Shown piece after piece: positions 11,409-22,432 of a DNA stretch of 64,000 bases. The stretch is from positions 7,874,001 through 7,938,000 of the forward strand of contig JBANAY010000003.1 in NCBI GenBank assembly GCA_037952775.1, read 5' to 3'. The notes below the pieces were generated by a model. That model saw only the letters and a list, made by a program, of their open reading frames with translations, had not been told where the DNA came from and searched no databases. A program made the position numbers and the translations under genes. Source of the stretch: Clonostachys chloroleuca. Taxonomy: Eukaryota; Ascomycota; Sordariomycetes; Hypocreales; Bionectriaceae. How positions within the stretch are numbered: position 1 is the first letter of the stretch; the number at the start of each line of letters is the position of its first letter.

Positions 11409-11882
11409 TCATACGTAACGTGAGTGCCAGCCGCCACACTTTCGTAGCTCACGGAGAGCTTCCTCGACCTGGGACTTCTTCTCGTCGATTTCTGCTTCAA
11501 GTTGGTGCAGCTGTGTAGCAATTTCGTTGTCCACGTTCATCCAATTCGTATAGAACTCCTGCCCCGCGAAAGAAGCTCTCCACCTAAAGCTCTGTCTGTT
11601 CCATGTTTCTTCAAATCGTCTTCTTTCGGCTGATTTCGCTTTGGTGTGGTTGATCATTCTCGTGTTGATCTCCTGTAATGATTCTTGCAATTCCATGATA
11701 CGGATCTCCGCGGCCCTCTTCCTACTAAGCATCTTCAAAAAAAAGTCGGAGCGCACTACGCTTCTGTCTTGAAAAGTTGGCTTGATTTCTTTTTCTTGTG
11801 GTATTTGACTAAGCCGAGTTGTTGTTTTCAAAGTTAGATGGGACAAAACGCTTGACGGGGATTCGAGATTGTTTACCTTCAC
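11409..11882 (-). CDS. Hypothetical coiled-coil protein (157 aa)
   Basis: A single basic, charged frame with two likely coiled-coil segments. One is around LSRKRAAEIRIMELQESLQEI (residues ~52-72, continuing to ~95) and one around ATQLHQLEAEIDEKKSQVEE (~121-140). The segment between them is rich in W, R and F. No signal peptide or membrane helix. I do not recognise a family. The length of the open frame and the regular heptad-like pattern argue for a real gene. The start could lie at the ATG at 11882 or at the internal ATG giving MLSRKRAAE. Confidence 0.5.
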   Translation of the reverse strand: MKVNNLESPSSVLSHLTLKTTTRLSQIPQEKEIKPTFQDRSVVRSDFFLKMLSRKRAAEIRIMELQESLQEINTRMINHTKAKSAERRRFEETWNRQSFRWRASFAGQEFYTNWMNVDNEIATQLHQLEAEIDEKKSQVEEALRELRKCGGWHSRYV

Positions 11883-12354
11883 AGTAGTTATTTCTCCTGG
11901 AAAGTGTTTATCTGAGCTCCAAATAGAGTTAAAATAGCCTCTCTAACCCATTCTTCCATAATATGTGCAGCGTTGGAAAATTTATGACTGAATCAGTCAT
12001 GGTTACGGGGTGCTTTGGGGGTGACTGGGGCGAGGTTTTGCCTATCGCGTGACAGGCTTCAGTCAAACAACATCTCCCTCACCAAACCTGTGAGTATGTC
12101 AACTCGCCTAACTATTTATGAACATAGTTTCAACGCGTATTCTAATAAGGGACAAATGGTCTATTTTTGATTTTGCACGTACTAGGAGGCTGTGCTAGCG
12201 CAGGACAAAGACGTCCAACCAAAGAACAAGATCGAGGTATCCTCCTGCGAACCAACAAAGAGATCTACCTATTCTTCCACCACGACATAACGCAAGGCCC
12301 ATCGCAAACAGTTTCGAGAATATACCCAAGATACCGTTTGTTCCTCGCTGCCAC
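11883..12354. other. Intergenic, no gene seen
   Basis: This lies upstream of the coiled-coil gene and downstream of the amidohydrolase, both on the minus strand. Short frames at 12167-12386 have no recognisable content. Confidence 0.4.
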
Positions 12355-13533
12355 CTACTGAGACTTGGTGTATTCCGTTCCAGCAACCCACACCTTCTTA
12401 ATGTTGCGCGTGTTCTTGATGTTGTTTGTAGGATCTCCCTCGACCAAGATCAAATCAGCTCTCTTTCCAGGCTTGATGCTTCCTCGATCGTTTAATCCCC
12501 AATGCCTAGCTGGAACAACCGTAGCAGATCTGAGAAGCTCAACATTCGACATTCCAGCCTCCGCCATAAGCACAAGTTCTTCGTGGAAGGATGCTCCGAA
12601 GGATACGGCGGCGGAAATTTCATGGTTTGCATCTGTCCCAACCATAATCGGAACGTGGGCTTCATGATACAACCTCAGTGATTCACGGGCAGCCTCATAA
12701 CTGAATTGCCCGGCGTCCCCAAGATCGGCGAATGCTTTCATTATGGATAATGTGGGGACAAGGACCTGGCCGCGTTCAAAGACTTGTTGAGCTAGATCGT
12801 CTGTGATTGGCTTGTCGAGCGGAGTGTGATGAATTTGGTCTGTGCCTGACTTCATAGATTGGACCTGGGACTCGGCGTCTGCTGCATGGCATACAACCTG
12901 CCTGCTGTGATTATGTGCTTGACCAACCAAGGCATCCAAGGTATCTTGTGAAAGACCAGGAGTCTCCACAACCAGCTTGAAGAAGTCAGGCTCCCACGAG
13001 AGCTGTTCTTCAACCCAGCGCGAAACATCGGCTTCTCCTTGAACAAGCAAACTTGGATTCGACGTGTTGTTCTGGATGAGGTTACCATGCGTACTTCCAG
13101 GGGCAGATGCAGGGGTGGTCCCCGCCAGGAGATCAACGAGACCTTTCTGGCCGTCGAGAGCTGTGCATTGACCCTTTGCAAAACAAGCCATCTGGAATGC
13201 AGTCGTGACCCCGTGACTTGTGAGGGCCTCCAGATCGTCATTATTTCGTGGATGGGCATGAGACTCGATAAAGCCAGGAAGAAGAACGCCGCCTTCTCCA
13301 TCAATTCGCACCGTGACATGGGATTCGTCATCTCCTATAACCGTGCCATCAATGATGACTGTGGATGGGGGCAGCAATTTCCAGCCATCGAACACCTTCA
13401 CATTGTCAATGGCAATCTTTTGGTTCTTCCCGCATTGCGGCACAGTTGTGTTGGCAAGGTCAGTCTTTAGCAACGGCCAAGATGCAGAAGGACTCGCCAT
13501 ATGCGACGAAGTCAGTGATGAGATAAGTGACAT
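12355..13533 (-). CDS. Metal-dependent amidohydrolase (imidazolonepropionase-like)
   Basis: A 392-residue single-exon enzyme of the amidohydrolase superfamily. The metal-binding HxH lies in GFIESHAHP (~95). The candidate bridging lysine is in FFKLVVE. Further ligands are CHAAD and the histidines of DQIHHTP, and the catalytic Asp is in VGTDANHE. The C-terminus has the family's usual GSIKPGKRADLILVEGDP. An N-terminal beta-sandwich segment (IAIDNVKVFDG) and its C-terminal partner (VWVAGTEY) frame the barrel. Such enzymes hydrolyse cyclic amides or related bonds, and the substrate here cannot be named. The start at 13533 is the first ATG; the ATG at 13500 (MASPSASW) is equally possible. Confidence 0.83.
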   Translation of the reverse strand: MSLISSLTSSHMASPSASWPLLKTDLANTTVPQCGKNQKIAIDNVKVFDGWKLLPPSTVIIDGTVIGDDESHVTVRIDGEGGVLLPGFIESHAHPRNNDDLEALTSHGVTTAFQMACFAKGQCTALDGQKGLVDLLAGTTPASAPGSTHGNLIQNNTSNPSLLVQGEADVSRWVEEQLSWEPDFFKLVVETPGLSQDTLDALVGQAHNHSRQVVCHAADAESQVQSMKSGTDQIHHTPLDKPITDDLAQQVFERGQVLVPTLSIMKAFADLGDAGQFSYEAARESLRLYHEAHVPIMVGTDANHEISAAVSFGASFHEELVLMAEAGMSNVELLRSATVVPARHWGLNDRGSIKPGKRADLILVEGDPTNNIKNTRNIKKVWVAGTEYTKSQ

Positions 13534-14232
13534 ATTGATTGAGAATGCAATAAGAAAAAAGGGTGATAATGCGTGTTGAGATCAGGTATTTGGTGTTGAT
13601 GAGGGTATGAAGTGGCATACATGATAAGTTGGGTGCTGCGTTCGACTTAAATATTTGCTCCAGCTCACTTTATTCACTTCCTGGCAACCCACGAGTAATG
13701 AATCATTTCGCCAAATGATTCCCAAGAAAGCTAGAAGCGCGACTGCAAGTGATCCTAACACATCGCGGGACACTTTCAATCCCGAGGCCAATGAGGCCAG
13801 TCCTAGACGATGGCATCTGACAGAGAGGAAGTGGGACTAACCATGAGCAAATCCCGAGTCGCAGCACTAGCTGAAATCGGTAAGTCGAGCGATCGGCTTA
13901 GCTCTGCGAGACGGCGAATGAAGATCCCTTGAGCTCCCTGGGAGACCAGCCCCAGGTCTTACCCCCCGCAGATATTTTTTATAAACAGAGGCTTTAGGCC
14001 AGTTGGGTTTTCGTGTTCTACTGGGGTTGACCCCACAGCTTACACCCCTGGCAACAAAAGTGACGAGAAAATGAGATAGGGTTTACGGTTCTGAATAAGG
14101 TAGGTGAGGCTGCGATGCGTTTTAAGTTATGCTATAATCTTATCGATCCCTTTCCTAGGAAACGATTGTCAGGTTAAATTCGAGACACGGGAGGGTGAGC
14201 GTTACGTGCGTATCCGTGGTTTGCCTTCATTC
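13534..14232. other. Intergenic, no gene seen
   Basis: Promoter side of the amidohydrolase. Frames at 13582-13840 show no family signal. Runs of CCCC/GGGG around 13950-14040 (GACCAGCCCCAG, TTACCCCCCGC) stand out from the AT-richer surroundings. Confidence 0.4.
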
Positions 14233-14520
14233 TTAGATATAGCTATGCCAACGTGGACTTAGCCAAACCTGATCACCTAGGTAGTCAAGGATCAATAGTC
14301 TAAACCTTCCTTTGTGCACGAACCCCGAAAATTTTTCAGTATTCCGCTTATCCCTCGAGGTGCCAAAGTCACTCACTACGACGCCGGGATGGATGGATGC
14401 AGTCTTGATGTTAAGGTGGTGCCTCACAATTGGTAGGGCTAGCACTAGGACACCAAGACGGTTGCATTGCGCTATGAAGGCTGCGGCAGCAGCTCTTAAG
14501 GATCAGAAGAACACAAGTCG
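14233..14520 (-). pseudogene. Possible C-terminal relic of a short-chain dehydrogenase/reductase
   Basis: The minus frame reads HHLNIKTASIHPGVVVSDFG, which closely resembles the segment after the catalytic YxxxK helix in fungal SDRs (NI.T.SIHPGVV.T..), and then GDQVWLSPRWHSY, which recalls the usual G..NQLW region. No upstream Rossmann fold, NAD-binding glycines or YxxxK can be found between 14520 and 14980, and stops are frequent there. It is probably the remnant of a deleted gene, but the evidence is one short motif. Confidence 0.35.
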
Positions 14521-14983
14521 AGCTGGAGAATCTTAACGGGTGTTATGATATAACTATTGACTCAGGGTCTAGAAATTTGTTGATCTTCGAAGCTTTACGA
14601 AAAAGCTTCTTTGGTTTCTTTCAATCCTCGTCACACATGGCCCAATTTGCTGCCGGGACATTCTCAAATGCACTCTCTTACTGACTAAGAGCAATGGATC
14701 TTATGCTCACCCCCTCATTCCTATCTCGAGTTTCTGTACCCAAGACATTTTCTGTTAAGTTCGTTGCACCACATTACTCAATATGACCTCTGGTATTTCT
14801 ATAACTTATACCGCTCCTACTTGCTGATGAAGAGCTTCTAGCCGATCATCAACTGACAAAGTCTTGAATTGGGTCCTTCATGCTGACTTTTGTGATAATG
14901 TTTTATTAGTTTCCTATGGCATCAAGATACCCCGCAAGATCTATGTATCTACTTTATATATCTATCCAACCTCATTCATCACT
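14521..14983. other. Intergenic, no gene seen
   Basis: Between the SDR-like relic and the stop of the nitroreductase. No coding signal. Confidence 0.4.
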
Positions 14984-15607
14984 TTAAGCTCCAAAAACCT
15001 TAACGCGCTCCTCAATGGCCTGGAACTCCTTGGGTCCAGCCTCTCCACCACGGCCACCGAAAACGAGCTGTGCGTTCAACTCCCAGGTTTCAGGGACACC
15101 CCACTCAGCGGCAACCTTTTGGTCGATGAGAGGGTTATAATGTTGGAGGTTGGCGCCCAGACCCTCGTTCTCAAGTGTGGCCCAGAGAATGTATTGTTGC
15201 ATAGCGAGACTTTGGGAAGCAAATCCAGGGAACTTATCGGCATAGAGGGGGAAGGCGTCCTGCATCTTCTTGACGGCGGTCCTATCATCGAAGAACAGAA
15301 TAGTACCCGCACCGGCCTTGAAGCCAGCGACTCGGTCGGCAGTAGACTGCCAGTTCTCTGCGGGCACAATAGCCTTGAGAGTATCTCTAACGATGTCCCA
15401 GAGCTTGTCGTGCTCGGCGCCGAAGAGCACGAGCAGGCGGTTGGACTGTGAGTTGAAGGAAGATGGTGTGTGAAGGGTGGATTGCTTCACGAGCTCCTGG
15501 ATCTGGGAGGTTGAAACAGACCCGAGGTCCTTGTTCAGCTGATAAATAGTGCGGCGGCCCTTGACGACCTCAAGGAAGGCTTCAGTTGAACTCTTGAAGG
15601 TGGCCAT
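14984..15607 (-). CDS. Nitroreductase-family protein (FRM2/HBN1-like)
   Basis: A single exon of 207 residues, the normal length for the family. The N-terminus FLEVVKGRRTIYQL carries the FMN-phosphate-contacting RRT motif. SSFNSQSNRLLVLFG follows, as in the yeast FRM2/HBN1 group. The C-terminal part has FASQSLAMQQYILWATLENEGLG, which in this family forms the flavin pocket. The enzyme is expected to be an NAD(P)H-dependent, FMN-containing oxidoreductase linked to redox or fatty-acid stress responses. A TATA-like GGTATTTATACC lies about 140 bases upstream on the same strand (15747-15758). Confidence 0.85.
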   Translation of the reverse strand: MATFKSSTEAFLEVVKGRRTIYQLNKDLGSVSTSQIQELVKQSTLHTPSSFNSQSNRLLVLFGAEHDKLWDIVRDTLKAIVPAENWQSTADRVAGFKAGAGTILFFDDRTAVKKMQDAFPLYADKFPGFASQSLAMQQYILWATLENEGLGANLQHYNPLIDQKVAAEWGVPETWELNAQLVFGGRGGEAGPKEFQAIEERVKVFGA

Positions 15608-18600
15608 TGTGAATGATTTGGTAGATAATGGTTAGAATGTAGGTTTAGTAGATGAGGGAATAGTGCTTCTATCAGTTTTGTATTGAGTTCGGAATGAGGT
15701 CGGAATGAGGTTGTATTCTCGAATGTGAGGAGATAGGACGGCACCAGGTATAAATACCATGGCAAAGGCGCCCACCGTCATAACACTTCACTTTATTCCA
15801 CACAGGAAGAAAGGTTCATTGGATGCCCGAAGCCTACAGATACCGCTCCAGTCAGACTACTTGCTGTGCTCTCAGATTTGTCAGTAACCAGCAGATAATC
15901 AGACTGGTGCCCTTTTGGCACCTTGTTCGCGCGCGGTAATGCGCCACGACCACTCCACATCGAGCCCCTGCCTCAGCACTAAGCTTCCTTATTCTGCAGT
16001 CGAGAAACCAAAACAGGGATCTAGACCAAGCATCACCGCTTAGTCACTGCCGCGCGCGTTGATTATCAAGCCAACTGTGGATGTTAGGCCGAGCCCTTTC
16101 CAATCGGTTACTTCCATTGCAACCGGTTGGTAGCATTGAACCTGAATTCCACGCCAACAGAGCCAATATCAACCCGAGGCGTGGATGGGACTTCCCCGGT
16201 ACTCCCAAAAGTACCGGACCGCTCTCTGACTTCCCTCAGACTGTCTTTCGGAACCTGGACAATGGAGGATACAAAACCTACGTCGTGGCTTGTGATAGCA
16301 CGATGTTTGACATTCCGTCCAGCACAACATCTGTCCATTTTCCGACTCTGGCTGATCTTGAGCACTCATAAGCCGTCGTACTTTCACGTGGGGGTATCAC
16401 GCAACCTGTGCAGGAAATGGCTTGGAGAGCGGAACTGGCGGCTTTCACTGGTTCCGGTTCCGCAACCATACCACAACAAAGGAGGGGTCGGTTTTCCACC
16501 AACTGATTCCTAGTTGAGGGGTTTGATGGATTTTCTCTGTGGCTTTTTCTGAGTCTGGGCACTAGCTCAAGCCATACTGGTTTCATTGCTGTCATCCTCT
16601 TCTTCTCATGAAATTATTCGTAACCTATAGAGTGTAAAGGTTATCCGCAGTATTATTCGGTTCACTACCTGCAATACATCTCCAAAGAGTCCCTGGTATT
16701 TCGCTTTCCCCTAACTCCATTGCCCTCATTCACCTCTAATAACGGATGTGGAAGGCTACTCTTGCCAACGGTATTACATCATCTCGTTGCCTTTATATAT
16801 CTCAGTACTTTTCTCCTTCGTGAGACAAAATGCGAGGTCAGCGAAGCCTAGCTTAATGGAAATAGAGTTATTTGGCTTTTTCTTATCTCAAAGTACCACG
16901 GTTGCTTGTAGTTGTGTCAAATGTGTAGCAGCACATCCGAACACTAATCACTAGCCGATTGATAATATGTTGCGCTGCATTGTATCTATAGGAGATGCAC
17001 ACTAGCCTTATATACTTAGGTGTGGCAGCTTCCCCTTCAGTACCACTCTATATCCTTACAGAGCGACTCTACTCTCATGTTATTACCATCTACTCCCAAA
17101 AAGGATTCAAAAGCGTAGTAGATATCTTTAAAGTGACTGGCTATGCTACAGCTATGTACGTTGCAAACATTCTCGCCTCTATCCTAAGCTGTTCCCAGTT
17201 ACAAAAAGTCGCCCATCGCCTCTCCCGAACTGGGTTCTACCCAGTTCTCTGCTATGAAGCGGGGCTTAGGGTCTTAGATAAGAACGTAGAATGTCACCAT
17301 GGCCTCATGCCAACAGCATTCGCGATTTATTATGTTTTGCCTTTTATTGGCGATCCCCTTAGTGGACACAAGTCTAGCAACATGTCCTTCTGAAATTCTC
17401 TCAGTATTTGCTCCATTGCGGCTTTTCATCACAGCCTCCAATTGGCGTATAGAGTAAAGATGGTGAATTGTAGTTGCTAGGCTGGGACTAATAAAGATCA
17501 CATTTTCTATTGTGGGTTTCGCTGCGATCAAGCCGACTCAAGCGGGCGGGACATGCATGCACCCGGTGAGCGAATTTCGTAAGTATTTACAGCTGGCTTC
17601 ACCCACTAAACAAATAATTCCCGGTTGTTTATGTTATTAGTCCACCGGTAACTTCTTCGAAGGGTGACTGCATCGGATCAGGGGAAAGTTGAGGGTATGT
17701 AGGCGTTAATGATTCGACTTGGAAAGGGTCAGTCAGGCATTTCCCAAGATCTGAGCACGTGTTCCTGCTTGTCGTGCCCTTGGCGGTTTATCCACTTATG
17801 GGAAACTTCATTTCATCGAAGTTACATGTATAGCACCTCAAGAGATAGGCGATAGGACGCCGGGTGAGACTCCGAATACAAAGTAAGACAACGCAGTGAA
17901 AGACGCATACCTGAAATCTCAACACAATGAATACGGCAACAAGACACATCAATCATCAGCAGCAGTTGTTGATGTAGCTAGACAGCACGCTCAAATCTAG
18001 CAATACTCTCCAAACCCTACAGCGACCTAAGTTGGTGCTCGTTTGCTAGGAGTTGGTTCTGGTGAATGAAGAGTTCATTTTCTAAATTCATAGTTATAGC
18101 GCATCCGTTGAGGCTGTGGATGCAGCGAGTAATCGCAATATATACTACGTCTATTAACAGCTCTAGAATAGAAACAACGCCATGGCAGCCACCTTATCTA
18201 TCCCCAACAGGCCGCCCGCTGGTAGCGACACGAGAATGGTTCCGCGCCTATCAAGAAACGTGAAATATTCTATCTCGAGGTAGACACATTTAGGCCCTGT
18301 TGAGCCGTGTTCAGGGCGAGCTTTGTTCGTTCATTCAGGTGCTTAGCGAAGTCGAGCAGTTTATCCTATATTAAGTGAGCTTCACCCCTCAATACACGCT
18401 GATAAAGATGAAACAGGTTGTCTTAATAGATGCGTTATACAACAACAAGCTCTTTTCTTGGTTTACGAAGCTTTCACGTGTCTTCAAACCGTACAGGATT
18501 TGCCCGCAGATATAACCGTGTCGGTGGTATATAAGGATTAATATCAAAAATCTCACTGAAAAGAGAGCGAAGAGTTGACGATTAAATTTCCTTATCCAAA

Positions 18601-20064
18601 CCATATCCAGGCTACTCCCTACCCAGTGCATACCTTCACTGGCTTCTCACGGCACCGTGTGGCGGTATGACCCAATAAGATGATACTATTCTACCTTGTT
18701 CGGGATTTCAAGCAAAAAACTTCGATTGTGAGCTGATTTCGCCTCCCCTTACTGCATTTTCGGCAATCCGCTTGCGCGTCGTTTGTATCTTTCAAGGGGT
18801 ACAGTACCATTTACTGTACGTGTACCATTATCCAGCACCGTACTAAGCCAGCGATCTATTAATCTAAATCATAGCAATCGTATGGAAGCTAGGGTGGTTC
18901 GATACGGAAATATTTACACATATTTGCAAGCTGTTGATTTTCAGTTAGCAACATCCTGGATGCATAAAGGTACAGAATCCACACTATCCCGGACCCATAG
19001 AGGTCTGTAGACTGTTTGGTCCAACCTATCTATCATCTTTCGTGCGTTGGCCGCCTTGAATCAATCCTGGTGCAATTTCTTTAAATTATAGAAACAAAGT
19101 CTGTCTAAACCAAGTGCCTCGCAGAGCAGACCGCTTAAAACTGGTGCACCCTGCTGTCACCCATGTAACAGATTGGTATCTTGTAGTCTCATTCCATCAT
19201 CATTTAACACCCACTCTCATCATTCTCAATCTCCACAAAGAATTATTCGAGGTTTTGGCTCCATATTTTGAAACCCGGCCAAATATTTGACGTCTCGTCC
19301 CGAGGCCGTCATGAACTAGCATACCTTGTAGCCATGAGATCCTGGATTTGTAGACATTTAATGTGTTCTTCTTACTTTTCTGCGTGATAACATAATGGGT
19401 GAGATATGATAGTATATCTTCCAAGTGGTATTATTTTATTATTACGTATATGGGTTGCGTCTTGCGTAACGGAAATTCCTACTTTGTTGGGACGGGCCTA
19501 TTTCACATCATATAACTCAAGCGTCCTGGTAAAATGGTTTGGTGACTGGGAAAGTTTCTCTCAGACGTTAAGCTTCGTATTTTATGGATGTAAGATACTG
19601 AAGTTGAGGCTATGATTATTTATTACGACGTATAGAATTATGTGAGGTGGACGAGAACAATATTTGAAGGTACGTACGCAGTAGTGAGATCATCCAGTCC
19701 ATCCCAGTCACGACGAAGCCTCAGTTTAATTGTGAAAAGACCGTTAATATCCTAACCTTTTCACAATTAAGCCCTCATAATGGCATGGCAAAAAATAAAT
19801 TCCAACAACCATGTCTATTAAGGGTCTCTTTCATAACGAGGCCGCCACTTCGCCGTCACAAGCTCTATCATGCCTAACAACTCTTGGCCTTCTCTCCATG
19901 TAACTCATTTTCTGTCCTGTACAGAACCAGCTGTCCAAGCAATGCTATTACCAACTCTCAAGGAAATAATGCTTCTGATCAGTATGCTAAGCCCAAAAAT
20001 ATACTCTATGTCTATCGTATGTGCTTTTGCTCTTTAATTTTCATGCCTCTCACTTTATGTCAGT
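15608..20064. other. 4.4 kb gene-poor region
   Basis: No frame here carries a recognisable motif. The 16081-16600 part is GC-richer, and several overlapping frames on both strands are open there at once, so none can be preferred. From about 16600 to 20000 the sequence is AT-rich with only short frames. A perfect 8-bp inverted repeat (GTACAGTA...TACTGTAC, 18799-18819) is present. I see no terminal repeats, transposase motif or poly(A) tail that would show a transposon, but heavily mutated mobile DNA cannot be excluded. Confidence 0.45.
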
Positions 20065-21529
20065 TCAATTCTTGGCTAACTTGGGATACTTGGCGCGGAT
20101 TTCCTCCTCTGTGAATGGCCTTGTGTTCCTCTTGAGGAGGGCAGCTCGCTCCTCCAGTGTCAAGGCAATGTGGTCCCCAAGGGGCACCATGCATTTGGCC
20201 AAGGTCTCGTAGTCTCGGAGCATGAGCCGTATAGTAATCATGAGATAGTCAATGTTGTGAAAGACGAGGGCGTGCTGAGATGCATACTGCTGCTTTCCTT
20301 TGACGAAAGCGACAGGGTGTTGACGCCAATGGCGCAGAGGGTTGAGATGGTGTGAGGTGTGATAGCCATCGTTGAAGCAATGGCGGTTACTCTGGAGGGG
20401 AGGTTAGCAGGAGATATTTCTGAGAGAGACTGAGGTGATGCTCACGGGAACGTCAATGAGGGTGATGCTGGATCTGTAGTCTGAGTCGGGATCATCTCTG
20501 TCAACAAAGGCGTGCTGGCCCCAGTTTCCAACCATGAGGCCAATGCGGAGCAGGAGCAGCGGCAGCAAGAGTGCAAAGAATGTGGCTCTGGGATTGTAGC
20601 GGAACAACAAGTAAATAGTTGTGTAGTTGGCGAGCTCCCAGAAGGCGGCTTTGCATGCCAGCATGAACTTTCCATTGCGGATGAAATACGTGGGCAGGTC
20701 GAACCAGATGAGGAAGAAGAAGCGACCGACATAGTGGAGGAAGTGAAAGATGTTGTCACGCTCATAGCGCAGCGTGGACGACAGGTCGTTGGGTCCATTT
20801 CCCTCGATGTGGTGGTGCTTGACGTGGTGGTAGAAGTAGCTGTTCCAGGTGTGGCCCATGAGAGGATCGAGCACGTAGGGGAAGGTGTGGTCGAGCCATG
20901 CCATGTGCTTAGCCAGGACACCTCGCATGTGGATGTGCTGGTGCATCATGAGAGTGTAGGTACCGACATAGCTGAACTGTAGGATGAAGTGCAGCACGCC
21001 GTGAAGCCATGTGAAGGAGTGGAAGAGGTAGAGGACGCTGGGGATGGAGGTGGTGAAGTAGAGGAAGAGATGGGAGACGACGAGCACGTCCGTCTCTACA
21101 CGCACGAGGGAGCGTGCGACGCGGATGTAGAACGGGACGATCCAGGTATCGAAGAGCGGGGAAATGGAGATCTTGTCCGCGTCTACGGACGTGATGACGG
21201 TGGGCTCAAAGCGAGCATCCTTGGGGTTGTTGAATCCATTGAGGGCCTCGATGACGGCCTCGTCGTCAAGGCTGGTCTCGGCTGGACTGAGGTTAGCACG
21301 GAAGGACTGGAAGCCCACAGCGACAGCTACTGCGACGATGGAGATGGATATGGCACAAGATGGTGGGTGGCTGACACAGCAGCTTGTCCGCGGGAGGCTA
21401 CGTACCAGCTTTCGGAGAGTGATTGGAGGAGGGCGAGTCTTGGCTTGCGGCCCTGATGTCGGCGGCGAGGTTCTGCAGCACGAGGCGATCAGCCTTGGTC
21501 AAGGCTGGGTCATAGACGATGTGTTCCAT
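20065..21529 (-). CDS. Membrane fatty-acid desaturase
   Basis: Three exons on the minus strand: 21406-21529, 20446-21329 and 20065-20391. Phases agree and give 444 residues. The start MEHIVYDPALTKADR suits the family. Histidine boxes are HQHIH, HHVKHHH, NWGQHAFVD and, after the last intron, GYHTSHH. Together they supply the di-iron ligands of membrane desaturases and hydroxylases. Hydrophobic segments surround FLYFTTSIPSVLYLF and FFALLLPLLLLRIGL. It is likely an ER enzyme acting on an acyl chain or related lipid; regiospecificity cannot be read. The last intron (20392-20445) is clear and is needed to recover the fourth box. The first intron is less sure: I chose the acceptor GTCGCAG, and a later acceptor with a different donor would shorten the protein by about 15 residues. 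Confidence 0.82.
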
Positions 21530-22432
21530 CGCGGCGAGTGGTGGATGAGAGATCTGGCTGCTGGCTCATCCGCGAGGTGACACTCTCAGCCGGCTGAAGG
21601 TGAGAATAAGGCGAGATGGGCAGGTGAGAAGCAGCTTCAAGGGAGATTGAGAAAGGGAGCAACACAGAATCTTTCAGGGTCCTTCGCTCCGGGCACTCGG
21701 TAGATTGCGGATCATCCAGCAGGTTCAGCAGGGTCCCAGCAGGGGTCTAGCAGGGCATTCAATGAGGAAAAATAGGGGTGGTGGGGCGTAGACCGGGGCT
21801 GCAGGCTGATTGACCGCCGCTAAGCCGTTCGCGGACAGCTACTGCGACCGCCTTCAGAGCTGTAACGCTCTGGCTCCGGCGATTGGCCCCAGCTACAGCG
21901 CCCTAAGCCCACTCGACGTCGCTGGAGGACCGTCTCCCAGGGATCTCTTGGGGCTGCTCAGGGACCATCTACGGCTGTCGATCACGAGCAATAGCGGCGG
22001 CCAATTTCGTTAATATTGGGCTAGATAGTACTAATGGTTTGAACATGTCTGGTTTGCCCCTCGTCGGCCTGCATGGGCCTGCATGAATGCATGGAACGGT
22101 CGAGGAATGTAAAGGGCCCAAATATCGGTGAAAACAAATATTGCAAACTCAGCATTGCGAGAGTCCCACATCATACGCCTTGCGTCTGAACTGGTGATAC
22201 TGGAATACCCTGAACACCCGGAACGGACCAGCAAACAATGGGGCGAGCTGCCAAGCAGAGATTTGCTGCTTTGCTCGACACCGCTAGTGCCGTCTTATCC
22301 GGCCATTTTGTCAATCATCCGCTGTACCAAATGGACCAGTGTTTGGTTGTGCTTAAGGCGGTGACGCTGATTGTCCATTGTTGGAAGACGACCACGATGC
22401 TGGTCGGGGCACTCAACGTTTAACCACCAGCT
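21530..22432. other. Intergenic, GC-richer promoter region of the desaturase
   Basis: No gene seen. It contains the CAGCAGG repeats described separately. The small frames at 21810-22423 have no recognisable content. Confidence 0.4.
21717..21756 (+). repeat. Four tandem-like CAGCAGG words upstream of the desaturase
   Basis: CAGCAGG, CAGCAGGG, CAGCAGGGG and AGCAGGGC follow one another at 9-12 base spacing, about 190-230 bases upstream of the desaturase start on the opposite strand (CCTGCTG when read in gene direction). They could be a regulatory cluster or a decaying microsatellite. Confidence 0.4.

Noticed and set aside
16081..16600. Possible gene in the GC-richer island
   Set aside because: Five overlapping frames on both strands are about equally open and none has a recognisable pattern.
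18799..18819. GTACAGTA...TACTGTAC inverted repeat as a transposon terminus
   Set aside because: It is only 8 bp with a 5-base loop, and no partner end, target duplication or transposase frame is near.
20512..21456. Plus-strand frames opposite the desaturase
   Set aside because: They mirror the histidine-box gene on the minus strand, are rich in Glu/Val from antisense codons and show no family pattern.
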